A DNA stretch of 64,000 nucleotides from Gemmatimonadota bacterium. GTDB lineage: Bacteria; Gemmatimonadota; Gemmatimonadetes; Gemmatimonadales; GWC2-71-9. Made by a program: the position numbers and the translations under genes. Positions 1 to 8,170 of this stretch are shown here, in pieces. Numbering within the stretch: the first letter of the stretch is position 1; each line of letters opens with the position of its first letter. Location: positions 2,065,501-2,129,500 of the forward strand of contig JADJOM010000003.1 in the NCBI GenBank assembly GCA_016713785.1, written 5' to 3'. The notes beneath the pieces are model-generated. The model saw only the letters and a list, made by a program, of their open reading frames with translations. It did no database searches and had not been told where the DNA came from.

Positions 1-214
1 CGAGGACGCCGCCGCGGGCCGGCTCAACCCCGCGGCGGAACCGGGCCGGGCCGGGATCGAGCGCCTCCTCGCGACGCGCGGGGTGCGGGTGGTCGGGTGG
101 AGCGACTGGCAGCGACTCGACCAGCTGGAGCAGGGCCACGGCAAGGCACTCGGCCGGCCGCGCCTCAAGTTCACCCGCGTGGCCGAGATGCTCGCGGCCC
201 TGGACCGGGCCTGA
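1..214 (+). CDS. FprA-like ferredoxin--NADP(+) reductase, 3' end only
   Basis: Only the last 70 codons are inside the window, read from base 2 to TGA 212-214. The fragment carries the typical tail of the adrenodoxin-reductase/FprA flavoprotein family: GWSDWQRLDQLEQGHG from about fragment residue 32, then LGRPRLKF. Members use FAD to move electrons between NADPH and ferredoxin in the cytoplasm. The FAD and NADP sites lie upstream of base 1 and cannot be checked. The stop overlaps the next start (TGATG), so the two genes are probably co-transcribed. Assignment rests on the tail motif alone. Confidence 0.6.
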   Translation, partial: EDAAAGRLNPAAEPGRAGIERLLATRGVRVVGWSDWQRLDQLEQGHGKALGRPRLKFTRVAEMLAALDRA

Positions 215-1320
215 TGCGCGGGCGGGCGTGGGGCGCGGCAGCGCTGGGGCTGGCCCTCGGGGGCTGCGCCGCGCTGGGCGGCTTCCTGAACGAGTTCGGC
301 ACCGAGCGTCCCCCCGCCCCGCTCGACGAAGCCACCGTGGCGAGCGACGCCCGGCTCGACCCGAGCGGCGCGGTGGCCGGGAGCTTCGTGGGCGAAGGCA
401 CCAGCCGCGCGGTCCACCTGCTCTCCAGCGACACCGCCCTCATCGGGGCCCTGGCGCGCCGCTACCGCCCGGTCGACGCGCGCCGCGACGATACCTGGGA
501 GTGGCTCGCCACGCAGCGCAGCGTGGTAATCCCCCTCGACCCGGCGCGCGACTCCGTGCTCCGCGGGCAGCACATCCTGGTGGGCTCCCCCGAGGGGCAC
601 ACGCCGGTGCGGCTGGAGAGCATCACGCTGCGCGCCCCGAGCTGCGGCCCGCTCGGCGCCCAGGCAGAGCTGGTGGTCCGCGAGACCGGGGCGAGTCGCG
701 GCCCCTCGCTGCGCGGCCCGGTGGTGGGGGCGTTCTTTGCGCCCGATGACTACTACGCCGCCCTCAATCGCGCCTGGCGCGACCCGATCCCCGATCCGAC
801 GTCGGCCCTCGAGGACAGCCTTGTGGGCTGGACCCGGCGGGCCATGGACTCGCTGGTGGCGCTCCGCGCCACGGCGCGCGACCTGCCGCTCACCCCGGCC
901 CCGGCCGCGCCACTCGCGCTCAACGGGCTGGAAGACGACGACGCCGCCGACCTGCAGCCCTTCCGGCTGGACGACGGCCGCATCCGCTACGCGGTCTCCC
1001 TGCGGGAGCGGCGCCGGACCGCCCAGGGCACCGAGGTCCTGGCGGCGATCGTCATGGCCTGGGACGCGACAGGCGCGTGGCAACAGGTCATCTTCCGTCC
1101 CACGCTGCTGGAGTACCGGCGCAACCGGCTGGTGCGCGGCCACGGCACCACCCCGCCGCTCTTCTGGCGGCGGCTGGCCCCGGTGAGCGGCTTTGCCTAC
1201 GGGCGCGACTACCTCTGGATGGAGCAGGTGGATGTCGAGGCGGGCCGCGTGCTGTGGGTGATCCTCGAACCCCGCAGTAACACCGTGGTGGCCGCCGCCG
1301 ACATGGATGGACCGTGCTGA
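214..1320 (+). CDS. Hypothetical lipoprotein
   Basis: A 368-aa protein whose ATG at 214 overlaps the preceding TGA by one base. A reading frame open further upstream would bury the signal peptide, so 214 is preferred. Residues 1-18 form a lipoprotein signal with lipobox LGGC and Cys18 as the predicted lipidated residue. The rest is soluble, without membrane segments, and has Trp/Tyr-rich stretches near the C-terminus (FWRRLAPVSGFAYGRDYLWM). I do not recognise a family. Cysteines are few, and the protein is presumably anchored in the cell envelope. Coupling to the reductase gene may be incidental. Confidence 0.75.
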   Translation: MRGRAWGAAALGLALGGCAALGGFLNEFGTERPPAPLDEATVASDARLDPSGAVAGSFVGEGTSRAVHLLSSDTALIGALARRYRPVDARRDDTWEWLATQRSVVIPLDPARDSVLRGQHILVGSPEGHTPVRLESITLRAPSCGPLGAQAELVVRETGASRGPSLRGPVVGAFFAPDDYYAALNRAWRDPIPDPTSALEDSLVGWTRRAMDSLVALRATARDLPLTPAPAAPLALNGLEDDDAADLQPFRLDDGRIRYAVSLRERRRTAQGTEVLAAIVMAWDATGAWQQVIFRPTLLEYRRNRLVRGHGTTPPLFWRRLAPVSGFAYGRDYLWMEQVDVEAGRVLWVILEPRSNTVVAAADMDGPC

Positions 1321-1362
1321 CCCTCCGCGCCGCCGCGGCCGCGCGGCACCCCTGAGGCCCCG

Positions 1363-1908
1363 ATGCCCAGTACCCTCGAGATCGAGACCCCGCGGCTGCG
1401 GCTTCGCCCCTTCGGCGCCGACGCCATCGACGCCCTGCTGGCCGGCGACGCCGCCCGTGCCGACCAGCTGGCCGGCGGCAGCTTTCCCCGGCCCCTGCGC
1501 CCGCCGCCGCTCATGGAAGACGTGCTGCCGCTGGTCCGCGACCGGCTCCGGACCGATCCCGGCACCGCGGGATGGTGGACCTGGCTCGCCATCGACCGCG
1601 CCACCGGGCAGGTGACCGGCGCCCTCGGTTTCGGCGGGCCGCCCGACGCCGAGGGCGGCGTGATGATCGGGTACGCCACCTATCCCGGCGCCACCCACCA
1701 GGGACTCGCCACCGAGGCCACCCTGGCCCTGGTCCGGTGGGCCCTGGGCCAGCGCGGCGTGGCACGGGTGTGCGCGAGCATTCCGCCGGACAACGTCCCG
1801 GCGCGCCGCGTGGCGGAGAAGGTGGGGATGCGGGTGGCGGGGACGGTCTGGGAGGAGGAGATCGACGACGTGCTGCTCTACGAGATCCGGCCGGGGGCCA
1901 CGCCATGA
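1363..1908 (+). CDS. GNAT-family N-acetyltransferase (RimJ/RimL type)
   Basis: A 181-aa protein that begins with the usual strand of the RimJ/RimL group (LEIETPRLRLRPF, residues 5-17). The acetyl-CoA region contains GYATYPGATHQGLATEA (about residues 105-121), which corresponds to the Q/RxxGxG/A motif A. A C-terminal NVPARRVAEKVGMRVAGT segment is the characteristic 'N-x-x-S/A-x-x-x-x-x-x-x-G-F/M' helix and strand. It should transfer acetyl from acetyl-CoA to a protein N-terminus or small amine in the cytoplasm; the substrate cannot be told. GAGG lies 6-7 bases before the ATG. The stop overlaps the next gene by four bases (ATGA). Confidence 0.9.
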   Translation: MPSTLEIETPRLRLRPFGADAIDALLAGDAARADQLAGGSFPRPLRPPPLMEDVLPLVRDRLRTDPGTAGWWTWLAIDRATGQVTGALGFGGPPDAEGGVMIGYATYPGATHQGLATEATLALVRWALGQRGVARVCASIPPDNVPARRVAEKVGMRVAGTVWEEEIDDVLLYEIRPGATP

Positions 1909-2450
1909 CCATCTACACCAAGACCGGCGACGCGGGCGAGACCGGGCTCTTCGGTGGCGGGCGCGTGTTCAAGGACCACGCCCGGGTCGAGGCGTACGGT
2001 GACGTCGACGAGCTCAACTCGGTCCTGGGCCTGGTGCGCGCCACCCAGCCGGTGCACTTCTTCGACGACCTGCTGCAGTCCATCCAGCGGGACCTCTTTG
2101 CCCTCGGCGGCCAGCTGGCCACGCCCGACCCGGAGAAGGTGCAGAAGGCGCTGGAGAAGGCGGAACTGACCGAGGCGCGGGTGACGCTCTTCGAGCGGGT
2201 CATGGATGAGGCCGAGCGCGAGCTGCCGCCACTGCGCGCCTTCGTGCTGCCGGCGGGCACCCCCAAGGCGGCCGCGCTGCACCTGGCCCGGACCGTCTGC
2301 CGCCGCGCCGAGCGCAACGTGGTCACGCTCTCCCACGAGGCGACGATCCCGGACCTGTTCGTCATCTACCTCAACCGGCTCTCCGACCTCCTCTTCACCC
2401 TGGCCCGCCTCGCGAACCACCGCGAGGGCGCCGGCGACGTGACCTGGTAA
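1905..2450 (+). CDS. pduO: Cob(I)alamin adenosyltransferase, PduO type
   Basis: A 181-aa enzyme that transfers the adenosyl group of ATP to cob(I)alamin to make coenzyme B12. The N-terminal ATP-binding signature TKTGDAGETGLFGG (residues 4-17) and the C-terminal helix pair RRAERNVVTL and YLNRLSDLLFTLAR are typical of the PduO/EutT-like trimeric family, and the length is normal. The ATG overlaps the acetyltransferase stop, and its TAA overlaps the aroB ATG (TAATG), giving a tight three-gene operon. The adenosylcobalamin made here would be needed by the ethanolamine ammonia-lyase genes at 26710-28850, although these are not adjacent. Confidence 0.95.
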   Translation: MTIYTKTGDAGETGLFGGGRVFKDHARVEAYGDVDELNSVLGLVRATQPVHFFDDLLQSIQRDLFALGGQLATPDPEKVQKALEKAELTEARVTLFERVMDEAERELPPLRAFVLPAGTPKAAALHLARTVCRRAERNVVTLSHEATIPDLFVIYLNRLSDLLFTLARLANHREGAGDVTW

Positions 2451-3583
2451 TGCCCGTCGTCCCCGTCCGGCACGCCACCGGCCAGTACGACGTGCACATC
2501 GAGGCGGGGATCCTGCTCTCGCTGCCGGAACTGCTCACCGCGGCCCTGGGCCGGCGCAAGCTGGTGCTCATCACTGACGACATCGTGGGCCGCTACTACG
2601 ACGAGTGGACCCGCGGGACCGCCGAGGCCCGGGCCCTCGGCGCCCGCTCCAGCGACGCCGGCATCCGGCTGCGCTGCGAGGCGCGGCTCTCGTTCCCCGC
2701 CGGCGAGGAGAGCAAGACCCGCGAGACCTGGATCCGGCTCTCGGACGAGATGCTGGGCCAGGGGCTCGACCGGCAGGCCGGGATCGTGGCGCTGGGCGGG
2801 GGCGTGGTGGGCGACCTCGCCGGCTTCGTCGCCGCCACGTTTCTCCGCGGCGTACCGTACGCCCAGGTCCCGACCACCCTGCTCGCCATGCTCGACGCGT
2901 CGGTGGGCGGCAAGGTCGGGGTGGACACCTCGCTCGGCAAGAACCTGATCGGGGCGTTTCATCCCCCTGCCATCGTGGTGGCCGACCCGCTGACCCTGCT
3001 CTCCCTGCCGGACCGGGTGTACAAGGCGGGGATGGCCGAGGCGGTGAAGCACGGGCTGATCGCGGACGCGGCGTACTTCGCGTGGATCGAGGCCAACGCC
3101 CGCCGGCTCCTGGCCCGGGACCTCGACGCGCTGACCCACCTGGTGCACCGCAGCGTGGAGATCAAGGCGGCGGTGGTGAGCGCCGATGAGCGGGAGGGCG
3201 GCCAGCGGGCGATCCTCAACGCCGGGCACACGATCGCGCACGGGCTGGAGCTGGCGGCCCACTACCGCCTGCCCCACGGCGAGGCCGTGGCCCTGGGCCT
3301 GATCGGGGAGTGCCGGATCGCGGAGCGGCTCGGGCTGGCGCCTGTCGGCCTGGCGGAGCGGGTGCTGGGCGTGCTGCGCGCGCTGGGGCTCCCCACGCGC
3401 AGCGGGAGCGGCGTGGCGGTGCCCCGCGTGCTCGAGGCGATGATCCACGACAAGAAGAACCGCGAGGGGCAGGTGCGGCTGGCGCTGGCCACCGGCCTGG
3501 GGGCGATGCACCCGGGCGACGGCCACTGGACGGTGCCGGTCACGGAAGACCATCTGGCGGCGGCGGTTGCCGGGCTCGCCTGA
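2450..3583 (+). CDS. aroB: 3-dehydroquinate synthase
   Basis: A 377-aa enzyme of the shikimate pathway that converts DAHP to 3-dehydroquinate with NAD and a divalent metal. The NAD-binding block GGGVVGDLAGFVAATFLRG lies near residues 118-136, followed by PTTLLAMLDASVGGK and the motif with NLIGAFHPP. Metal-ligand regions are visible as AEAVKHGLIAD (about 197-207) and NAGHTIAHGLE (about 258-268). An insertion near residue 60 (GTAEARALGARSSDAGIRLR) is slightly longer than in many homologues. It starts inside the stop of the adenosyltransferase gene. No terminator follows closely; the next feature is an AT-rich spacer. Confidence 0.97.
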   Translation: MPVVPVRHATGQYDVHIEAGILLSLPELLTAALGRRKLVLITDDIVGRYYDEWTRGTAEARALGARSSDAGIRLRCEARLSFPAGEESKTRETWIRLSDEMLGQGLDRQAGIVALGGGVVGDLAGFVAATFLRGVPYAQVPTTLLAMLDASVGGKVGVDTSLGKNLIGAFHPPAIVVADPLTLLSLPDRVYKAGMAEAVKHGLIADAAYFAWIEANARRLLARDLDALTHLVHRSVEIKAAVVSADEREGGQRAILNAGHTIAHGLELAAHYRLPHGEAVALGLIGECRIAERLGLAPVGLAERVLGVLRALGLPTRSGSGVAVPRVLEAMIHDKKNREGQVRLALATGLGAMHPGDGHWTVPVTEDHLAAAVAGLA

Positions 3584-3655
3584 GCCCGATTCCCCGGCAC
3601 CTCCTGCCGGGGCTCCACCTGAGCAATACAGCTAACAACATATTAGACAATAGCT

Positions 3656-3678
3656 TACCTGCAGCCTTCCTGCAGGTA
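3656..3678. repeat. Perfect 9-bp inverted repeat with 5-base loop
   Basis: TACCTGCAG (3656-3664) and CTGCAGGTA (3670-3678) pair perfectly around CCTTC. It sits in an unusually AT-rich patch (3620-3660) between aroB and the sigma gene, about 85 bases upstream of the sigma -35 box. No T-tract follows, so a terminator is unlikely; an operator or an aroB mRNA 3' stabiliser is possible. Confidence 0.6.
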
Positions 3679-3763
3679 GGTGACCGTGGAGCTGCCCGGG
3701 AGGTGGACAAACGCCGCAACGGGAAGCAAACAAACGATTTGTGATGTGGAAAGAATTTTCTTC

Positions 3764-3792
3764 TTGACCGGTTTTTTGGCGCGTCCTATATT
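3764..3792 (+). promoter_or_regulatory. Sigma-70 promoter of the sigma factor gene
   Basis: TTGACC (3764-3769) and TATATT (3787-3792) are separated by exactly 17 bases. An A/T-rich stretch just upstream (3721-3763) may act as an UP element. This is the closest match to the housekeeping consensus seen in the window. The predicted transcript has a leader of about 70 bases before the ATG at 3872. Confidence 0.85.
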
Positions 3793-3871
3793 CGCACACC
3801 TTCTCAAGCGGCCACCCCAGGCCGCGCCCAGCCAGCGACAACCTGCGGGTCGTTCTCCACGCGGAGCCGTC

Positions 3872-4765
3872 ATGCCGTCGCCGCACTCCAGCCGGTCCAA
3901 GGCCTTCTTTCGTCCCGTGGCCACCGGTGCCTTTGATCAGTACCTGCAGGACATCCAGAAGCTCCCCATGATCACCGACCCGGCCGAGGAGAAGCGGCTG
4001 GCCCGGCTCGCCCAGAAGGGCGATGAAAAAGCGGCCGAACGCCTGGTGACGGCCAACCTCCGCTTCGTGATCTCGTACGTGAAGAAGTACCAGGGCCACG
4101 GCCTCGACCTCTCCGAGCTGGTGGCGATCGGGAACGAGGGGCTGCTCAAGGCGGTCCGGAAGTTCGACCCCGAGCACGGCGTGAAGTTCATCTCGTACGC
4201 CGTCTGGTGGGTGCGCCAGGCGGTGCTCAAGGCGCTGGCCGAGCAGACCCGCAGCGTGCGCATTCCGCTCAACCAGAACAGCGCCCTGATCAAGATGTCG
4301 CGGGCCGAGACGTTCCTCTCCCAGGAACTCGGCCGCGAGCCGACCGACCAGGAGATCGCCACCGCCCTCAACGACACCCCCGAGAACATCCGCTCCGCCC
4401 GCCGCATGACCTCCGCGGAGCTCTCGCTCGACGCGCCGGTGGAGCGGGGCGACAAGACCAGCGGCACCATGGGCGAGCGCTTTGCCGGGACCGAGGGCGG
4501 CGACATCGAGGAGCGCACCGACGCCCGGCTGATGCGCGAGTTCATCGACCGCATCTTCACCCGCTACCTCACGCCCCGCGAGCGCAAGATCCTGTACCTC
4601 TACTACGGCCTCGAGGAGGGCAGCGAGGCGCTCACGCTGGAGAAGATCGGCGAGCTGCTCGGGGTCACCCGCGAGCGCATCCGCCAGATCCGCGAGCGCG
4701 CCTTCGAGAAGCTGCGCGAGTCGCCCGACGTGAAGGGGCTCAAGGGGTTCTGGGTGGCCGCCTAG
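3872..4765 (+). CDS. RNA polymerase sigma-70 family factor (short RpoD/SigA-like)
   Basis: A 297-aa sigma factor that directs core RNA polymerase to promoters. Region 1.2 (FDQYLQDIQKLPMIT, about residues 21-35) is present but region 1.1 is absent, as in the short primary factors of Bacteroidota. Region 2 includes NLRFVISYVKKYQ and KFISYAVWWVRQAVLKAL; region 3 follows RSVRIPLNQ; region 4 has YLTPRERKILYLYYGL and the helix-turn-helix TLEKIGELLGVTRERIRQI. The ATG at 3872 is used because the reading frame upstream runs through the promoter. Its own strong promoter and terminator make it a monocistronic unit. Whether it is the primary or a group 2 factor cannot be decided here. Confidence 0.93.
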   Translation: MPSPHSSRSKAFFRPVATGAFDQYLQDIQKLPMITDPAEEKRLARLAQKGDEKAAERLVTANLRFVISYVKKYQGHGLDLSELVAIGNEGLLKAVRKFDPEHGVKFISYAVWWVRQAVLKALAEQTRSVRIPLNQNSALIKMSRAETFLSQELGREPTDQEIATALNDTPENIRSARRMTSAELSLDAPVERGDKTSGTMGERFAGTEGGDIEERTDARLMREFIDRIFTRYLTPRERKILYLYYGLEEGSEALTLEKIGELLGVTRERIRQIRERAFEKLRESPDVKGLKGFWVAA

Positions 4766-4795
4766 CGGCCGCGGTCCGGCCCGCGGCACCGGACA

Positions 4796-4841
4796 GGCCA
4801 CGGGGAGGCGCCAGGCGCGCCTCCCCGTGGCCGTTTCCCTT
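4796..4841 (+). terminator. Rho-independent terminator of the sigma factor gene
   Basis: GGCCACGGGGAGGCG (4796-4810) pairs perfectly with its complement at 4818-4832 across a 7-base loop and is followed by GTTTCCCTTTT. It lies 30 bases after the sigma stop codon. Confidence 0.9.
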
Positions 4842-4863
4842 TTCGCGGTTCGACCCATCCCCG

Positions 4864-4869
4864 TAGATT
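4864..4869 (+). promoter_or_regulatory. -10 element TAGATT, predicted leaderless start of the 4876 gene
   Basis: TAGATT is followed by six bases (CCCGGC) and then the ATG at 4876, so transcription would begin at or within a base of the start codon. No Shine-Dalgarno sequence lies in the usual place. A terminator ends immediately upstream, so the gene needs its own promoter. Confidence 0.6.
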
Positions 4870-4875
4870 CCCGGC

Positions 4876-5529
4876 ATGCCCGCCCGCCTCCCGCTGTTCC
4901 CGCTCGACCTGGTGGTATTTCCCGGCGAGCTTGTCCCGCTGCACATCTTCGAGCCCCGCTACCGCCAGCTCCTGGCCGACTGCCTCGCGGGCGACCAGCG
5001 CTTCGGCATCACCGCCACCCTGCCCCCCCGGCCCGGGGCGCTCGGCACCACCACCCGCATCCGCGGCGCCGACCCGATGCCCGACGGCCGCTCGAACATC
5101 GTGGTGCTGGGCGAGGGGCGCTTCGGCATCCGGGCGCTGCTCGACGAGGGCACGCCCTACCTCATCGCGGCGGTCGAACCCTACCGCGATCGGGCCGAGA
5201 GCGCCCCGCTCCCCGCGGAGCGTGCCGAACTCGAGGGGCTGGCGGGGCAGCTGCGCACCCTGCTCGGCGTGCTGAGCGACGCGGCGCCCGAGCCGGCGGC
5301 ATGGGCGGAGGATGCCGAGGCGTTCTCGTTCCAGGCGGCGGCCCTGCTCGAGGCCGACCCCGTGGTGCGGGGCCCGCTGCTCGCGGAGCGGAGCACCCGG
5401 GACCGGGTGCGCGCGCTGCTGGCGCTGCTGCCGGCGCGGCTGCACGCCATCGAGGGCCGGGCAGAGGTGCACGTGCGCGCCCGCAGCAACGGCAAGGGCC
5501 ACCACGGCCACGACATCGTGACCGGCTGA
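4876..5529 (+). CDS. Lon substrate-binding-domain protein (Lon-N, ATPase-less)
   Basis: A 217-aa protein made only of the N-terminal substrate-binding domain of Lon protease. It opens with LPLFPLDLVVFPGELVPLHIFEPRYRQLL split over residues 5-33 (PLFPL...VFPG...LxIFEPRY is the family signature) and ends with a helical bundle. There is no AAA or protease domain, as in other stand-alone Lon-N proteins of the YcaJ/PF02190 group. Its role is unknown; a substrate-recognition or adaptor function is inferred. The stop overlaps the glcD ATG by one base, making it the first gene of a glc transcript. Confidence 0.9.
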   Translation: MPARLPLFPLDLVVFPGELVPLHIFEPRYRQLLADCLAGDQRFGITATLPPRPGALGTTTRIRGADPMPDGRSNIVVLGEGRFGIRALLDEGTPYLIAAVEPYRDRAESAPLPAERAELEGLAGQLRTLLGVLSDAAPEPAAWAEDAEAFSFQAAALLEADPVVRGPLLAERSTRDRVRALLALLPARLHAIEGRAEVHVRARSNGKGHHGHDIVTG

Positions 5530-6959
5530 TGGAACGCCCGGGCGCCGAGCGGGGCCTGATCGAGGCACTGGGCGGCATCGTGGGGCCGCGATGGGTGCGG
5601 CACCGGCCCGCCGAGCTGGCCACCTACGCCGCCGACGGCCTGCCCACCCACGAGTCGCTCCCCGGCCTGGTGGTGCTGCCCGGCTCCCGCGACGAGGTGG
5701 CCCGGGTGCTGCGCCTGCTGCACCTGCTGCAGGTTCCGTTCGTGGCGCGGGGCGCGGGGACCGGCCTCTCGGGCGGCGCCCTCGCCGATCCGCGCGCCGT
5801 GCTGGTCACCCTCACCAGGATGAATCGCATCCTGTCCCTCCACCCCGCGGAGCGCCGCGCGGTGGTGGAGCCGGGGGTGATCAACACCCGCCTCTCCGAG
5901 GCCGCCGCGCCCTACGGCCTGCACTACGTCCCCGACCCCTCCAGCCAGAGCGCCTGCACCATCGGCGGCAACGTCGCCGAGAACGCGGGCGGACCGCACT
6001 GCCTCAAGTACGGCGTCACCACCAACCACGTGGTGGCGCTCGAGGTGATTCTCCCCGACGGCAGCGCCACCACCCTCGGCTCGCCGCAGGGGGAGCCGTG
6101 GGGCCCCGACCTCGTGGGGCTCTTCATCGGCAGCGAGGGGATGTTCGGGGTGGCCGTGGCGGTGACCGTCCGGCTCGAGCCGGTGCCGCAGGAGGTCCGG
6201 ACCATCTTTGCCGACTTCCTGGCCCTGCGCGCCGCGAGCGAGGCGGTCAGCGCCATCATCGCCTCGGGCATCGTCCCGGCGGCGCTCGAGATGATGGACC
6301 AGTCCTGCATCCGGGCGGTCGAGGCGTCGATCTACGCCACCGGCGCCCGGACCGACGCGGCCGCGGTGCTGCTGGTGGAGGTGGATGGCAGCCCGGCGGC
6401 GGCGGGCGCGGAGGGCGCCATCGTGGAGCGCCTGCTCCGGGCCCACGGCGCGCGCGAGGTGCAGGTGGCCACCCGGCCCGCCGACCGGGCCCGGCTGTGG
6501 CAGGGCCGCAAGAAGGCGTTCGGGGCCCTCGGCCGCATCGCCCCCGACCTCGCGGTGCAGGACGCGGTGGTGCCCCGCTCGGTGCTGCCGGCCATCCTCG
6601 ACCAGATCGCCGCCATCCGCGATCGCCACGGCCTGCAGATCAGCAACGTCTTCCACGCCGGCGACGGCAATCTGCATCCCTGCATCAGCTTCGACCGGCG
6701 CGACCCGGTCCAGGCCGAGCGGGTGGACGCCGCCAGCCGGGAGATCATGGAGGCGTGCCTGGCGGCCGGCGGCAGCATCACCGGCGAGCACGGCGTGGGC
6801 AGCGACAAGATGGCCTACATGCCCCGGGCCTTCGGGCCCGCGGCGCTCGACGTGATGTGCGAAGTGCGCCGCGCCTTCGACCCGGACCGGCGCGCCAATC
6901 CCGGCAAGGTGTTTCCCGTGCATGTCTGCCGCGAATGGCGGCGGGGAGGCGTGGCATGA
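5529..6959 (+). CDS. glcD: Glycolate oxidase subunit GlcD (FAD-binding)
   Basis: A 476-aa flavoprotein of the FAD-linked oxidase family. The PCMH-type FAD domain is visible in LPGSRDEVARVL, FVARGAGTGLSGGA (about residues 75-88), VVEPGVIN and CTIGGNVAENAGGPHCLKYG. The C-terminal FAD-oxidase domain includes FHAGDGNLHP and GEHGVGSDKM, both family hallmarks. It oxidises glycolate (possibly D-lactate) and passes electrons through GlcE and GlcF to the quinone pool. The ATG at 5529 overlaps the previous stop; a frame open upstream overlaps the Lon-N gene and is not used. Overlapping glcE and glcF confirm the three-subunit enzyme. Confidence 0.96.
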   Translation: MERPGAERGLIEALGGIVGPRWVRHRPAELATYAADGLPTHESLPGLVVLPGSRDEVARVLRLLHLLQVPFVARGAGTGLSGGALADPRAVLVTLTRMNRILSLHPAERRAVVEPGVINTRLSEAAAPYGLHYVPDPSSQSACTIGGNVAENAGGPHCLKYGVTTNHVVALEVILPDGSATTLGSPQGEPWGPDLVGLFIGSEGMFGVAVAVTVRLEPVPQEVRTIFADFLALRAASEAVSAIIASGIVPAALEMMDQSCIRAVEASIYATGARTDAAAVLLVEVDGSPAAAGAEGAIVERLLRAHGAREVQVATRPADRARLWQGRKKAFGALGRIAPDLAVQDAVVPRSVLPAILDQIAAIRDRHGLQISNVFHAGDGNLHPCISFDRRDPVQAERVDAASREIMEACLAAGGSITGEHGVGSDKMAYMPRAFGPAALDVMCEVRRAFDPDRRANPGKVFPVHVCREWRRGGVA

Positions 6960-8170
6960 CCGACGCCGTGTGGCAGCGGCTGACCCGCCTGCTGGGCCCG
7001 GAGGGGGTGGAGCGCGATCCGCGCGGCCTGCCCCGCGCCGTGCCCGAAAGCGACGACGCGCTGGCGCTGGTGTGCCAGGCGGCGCAGGACGAGGGCTGGC
7101 GGATGCGGCTGGAGGGCCGCGGCAGCTGGCTTGCGCCCGACGCCCCGGCCGACCTCGCGCTGAGCACCCGGGGACTCACCCGCATCGTCCAGGTGAGCCC
7201 GGAGGACCTCGTCTGCCGCGTGGAGGCGGGGGTGCCGCTCGATGTGCTCCGCGCCACGCTCGCGGCGCAGGGCCTGTGGCTCGCGCTGGACCCGCCGGGC
7301 CGCAGCGACCGCAGCATCGGCTCCGTGGTGGTCACCGGCACCGCGGGCCCGCTGCGCCACGGCTTCGGCCCGGTGCGCGACCATGTGCTCGGCAGCACCG
7401 TGGTCACCGGTGATGGCCGCCTGGTGGAGGCCGGCGGACGGGTGGTCAAGAACGTCGCGGGCTACGACCTCACCAAGCTGCACGTCGGCGGCTTCGGCGC
7501 CTTCGGCGTGCTGACCGGGATCAACCTCCGGGTGCGGGCCCTGCCCGCCGCCGACCTGACGCTGGTGGCGCAGGGCCCGCGCGAGGCGCTCTTCGATGCC
7601 GGGCGCGTCCTGCTGCACGAGGGACTCGGCTGCTCCGCCCTCGAGCTCGTCACGCCCGCCCTCGCCGCCACGGCGGAGTGGACCCTCGCCGCGCGGCTCA
7701 CCGGCACCGCCGCGGGCGTGGCGGCCGAGGCCGCGCGGCTCACGGCCAGCGGCGGGGCGCGCTGGGAGGCGCTGCCCGCGGAACGGGCCCTGGCCCTGTG
7801 GACGCTGGTGGCGCGGGCGCCGCTCGAGGGCGCGGTCTCGGTCCGCTTCGGCGCCCTGGTGGACACCCTCGACGACACCATGGACCTGATCATCGCGGAG
7901 CTGGGCGAGGGACTGCTGGCCACCGGGCTCGGCAGCGGCCAGCTCCGCTGGGCGGGCCAGGCCGACGTGGCCAGCCTCCGCGCCCTGCGTCACCGGGCCG
8001 CGCAGCGGGAGATCCCGGTCACGCTCGAGCGGGCCCCATGGGAGGTCCGCCGCGCCGTGGGGCACTTCGGCGCCTACCGCGAGGGCGTCGGGATGCTGGT
8101 GGGGCGGCTGCGGGAGACCTTCGACCCCAAGGGCGTCATCGCGGTAGCGCTCGAGGGCGCGCCGGAGTGA
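6956..8170 (+). CDS. glcE: Glycolate oxidase subunit GlcE (FAD-binding)
   Basis: A 404-aa second FAD-binding subunit. The FAD domain includes LEGRGSWLAPDAP, VCRVEAGVPLDVLRATLAAQ, SIGSVVVTG and VKNVAGYDLTKLHVGGFGAFGVL (the GYDLxKLxxG block is typical of GlcE). It is shorter than GlcD and lacks the full C-terminal oxidase domain, as expected. The ATG overlaps the glcD stop (ATGA), and its stop overlaps the GTG of glcF. It functions with GlcD and GlcF as one membrane-associated complex. Confidence 0.94.
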   Translation: MTDAVWQRLTRLLGPEGVERDPRGLPRAVPESDDALALVCQAAQDEGWRMRLEGRGSWLAPDAPADLALSTRGLTRIVQVSPEDLVCRVEAGVPLDVLRATLAAQGLWLALDPPGRSDRSIGSVVVTGTAGPLRHGFGPVRDHVLGSTVVTGDGRLVEAGGRVVKNVAGYDLTKLHVGGFGAFGVLTGINLRVRALPAADLTLVAQGPREALFDAGRVLLHEGLGCSALELVTPALAATAEWTLAARLTGTAAGVAAEAARLTASGGARWEALPAERALALWTLVARAPLEGAVSVRFGALVDTLDDTMDLIIAELGEGLLATGLGSGQLRWAGQADVASLRALRHRAAQREIPVTLERAPWEVRRAVGHFGAYREGVGMLVGRLRETFDPKGVIAVALEGAPE

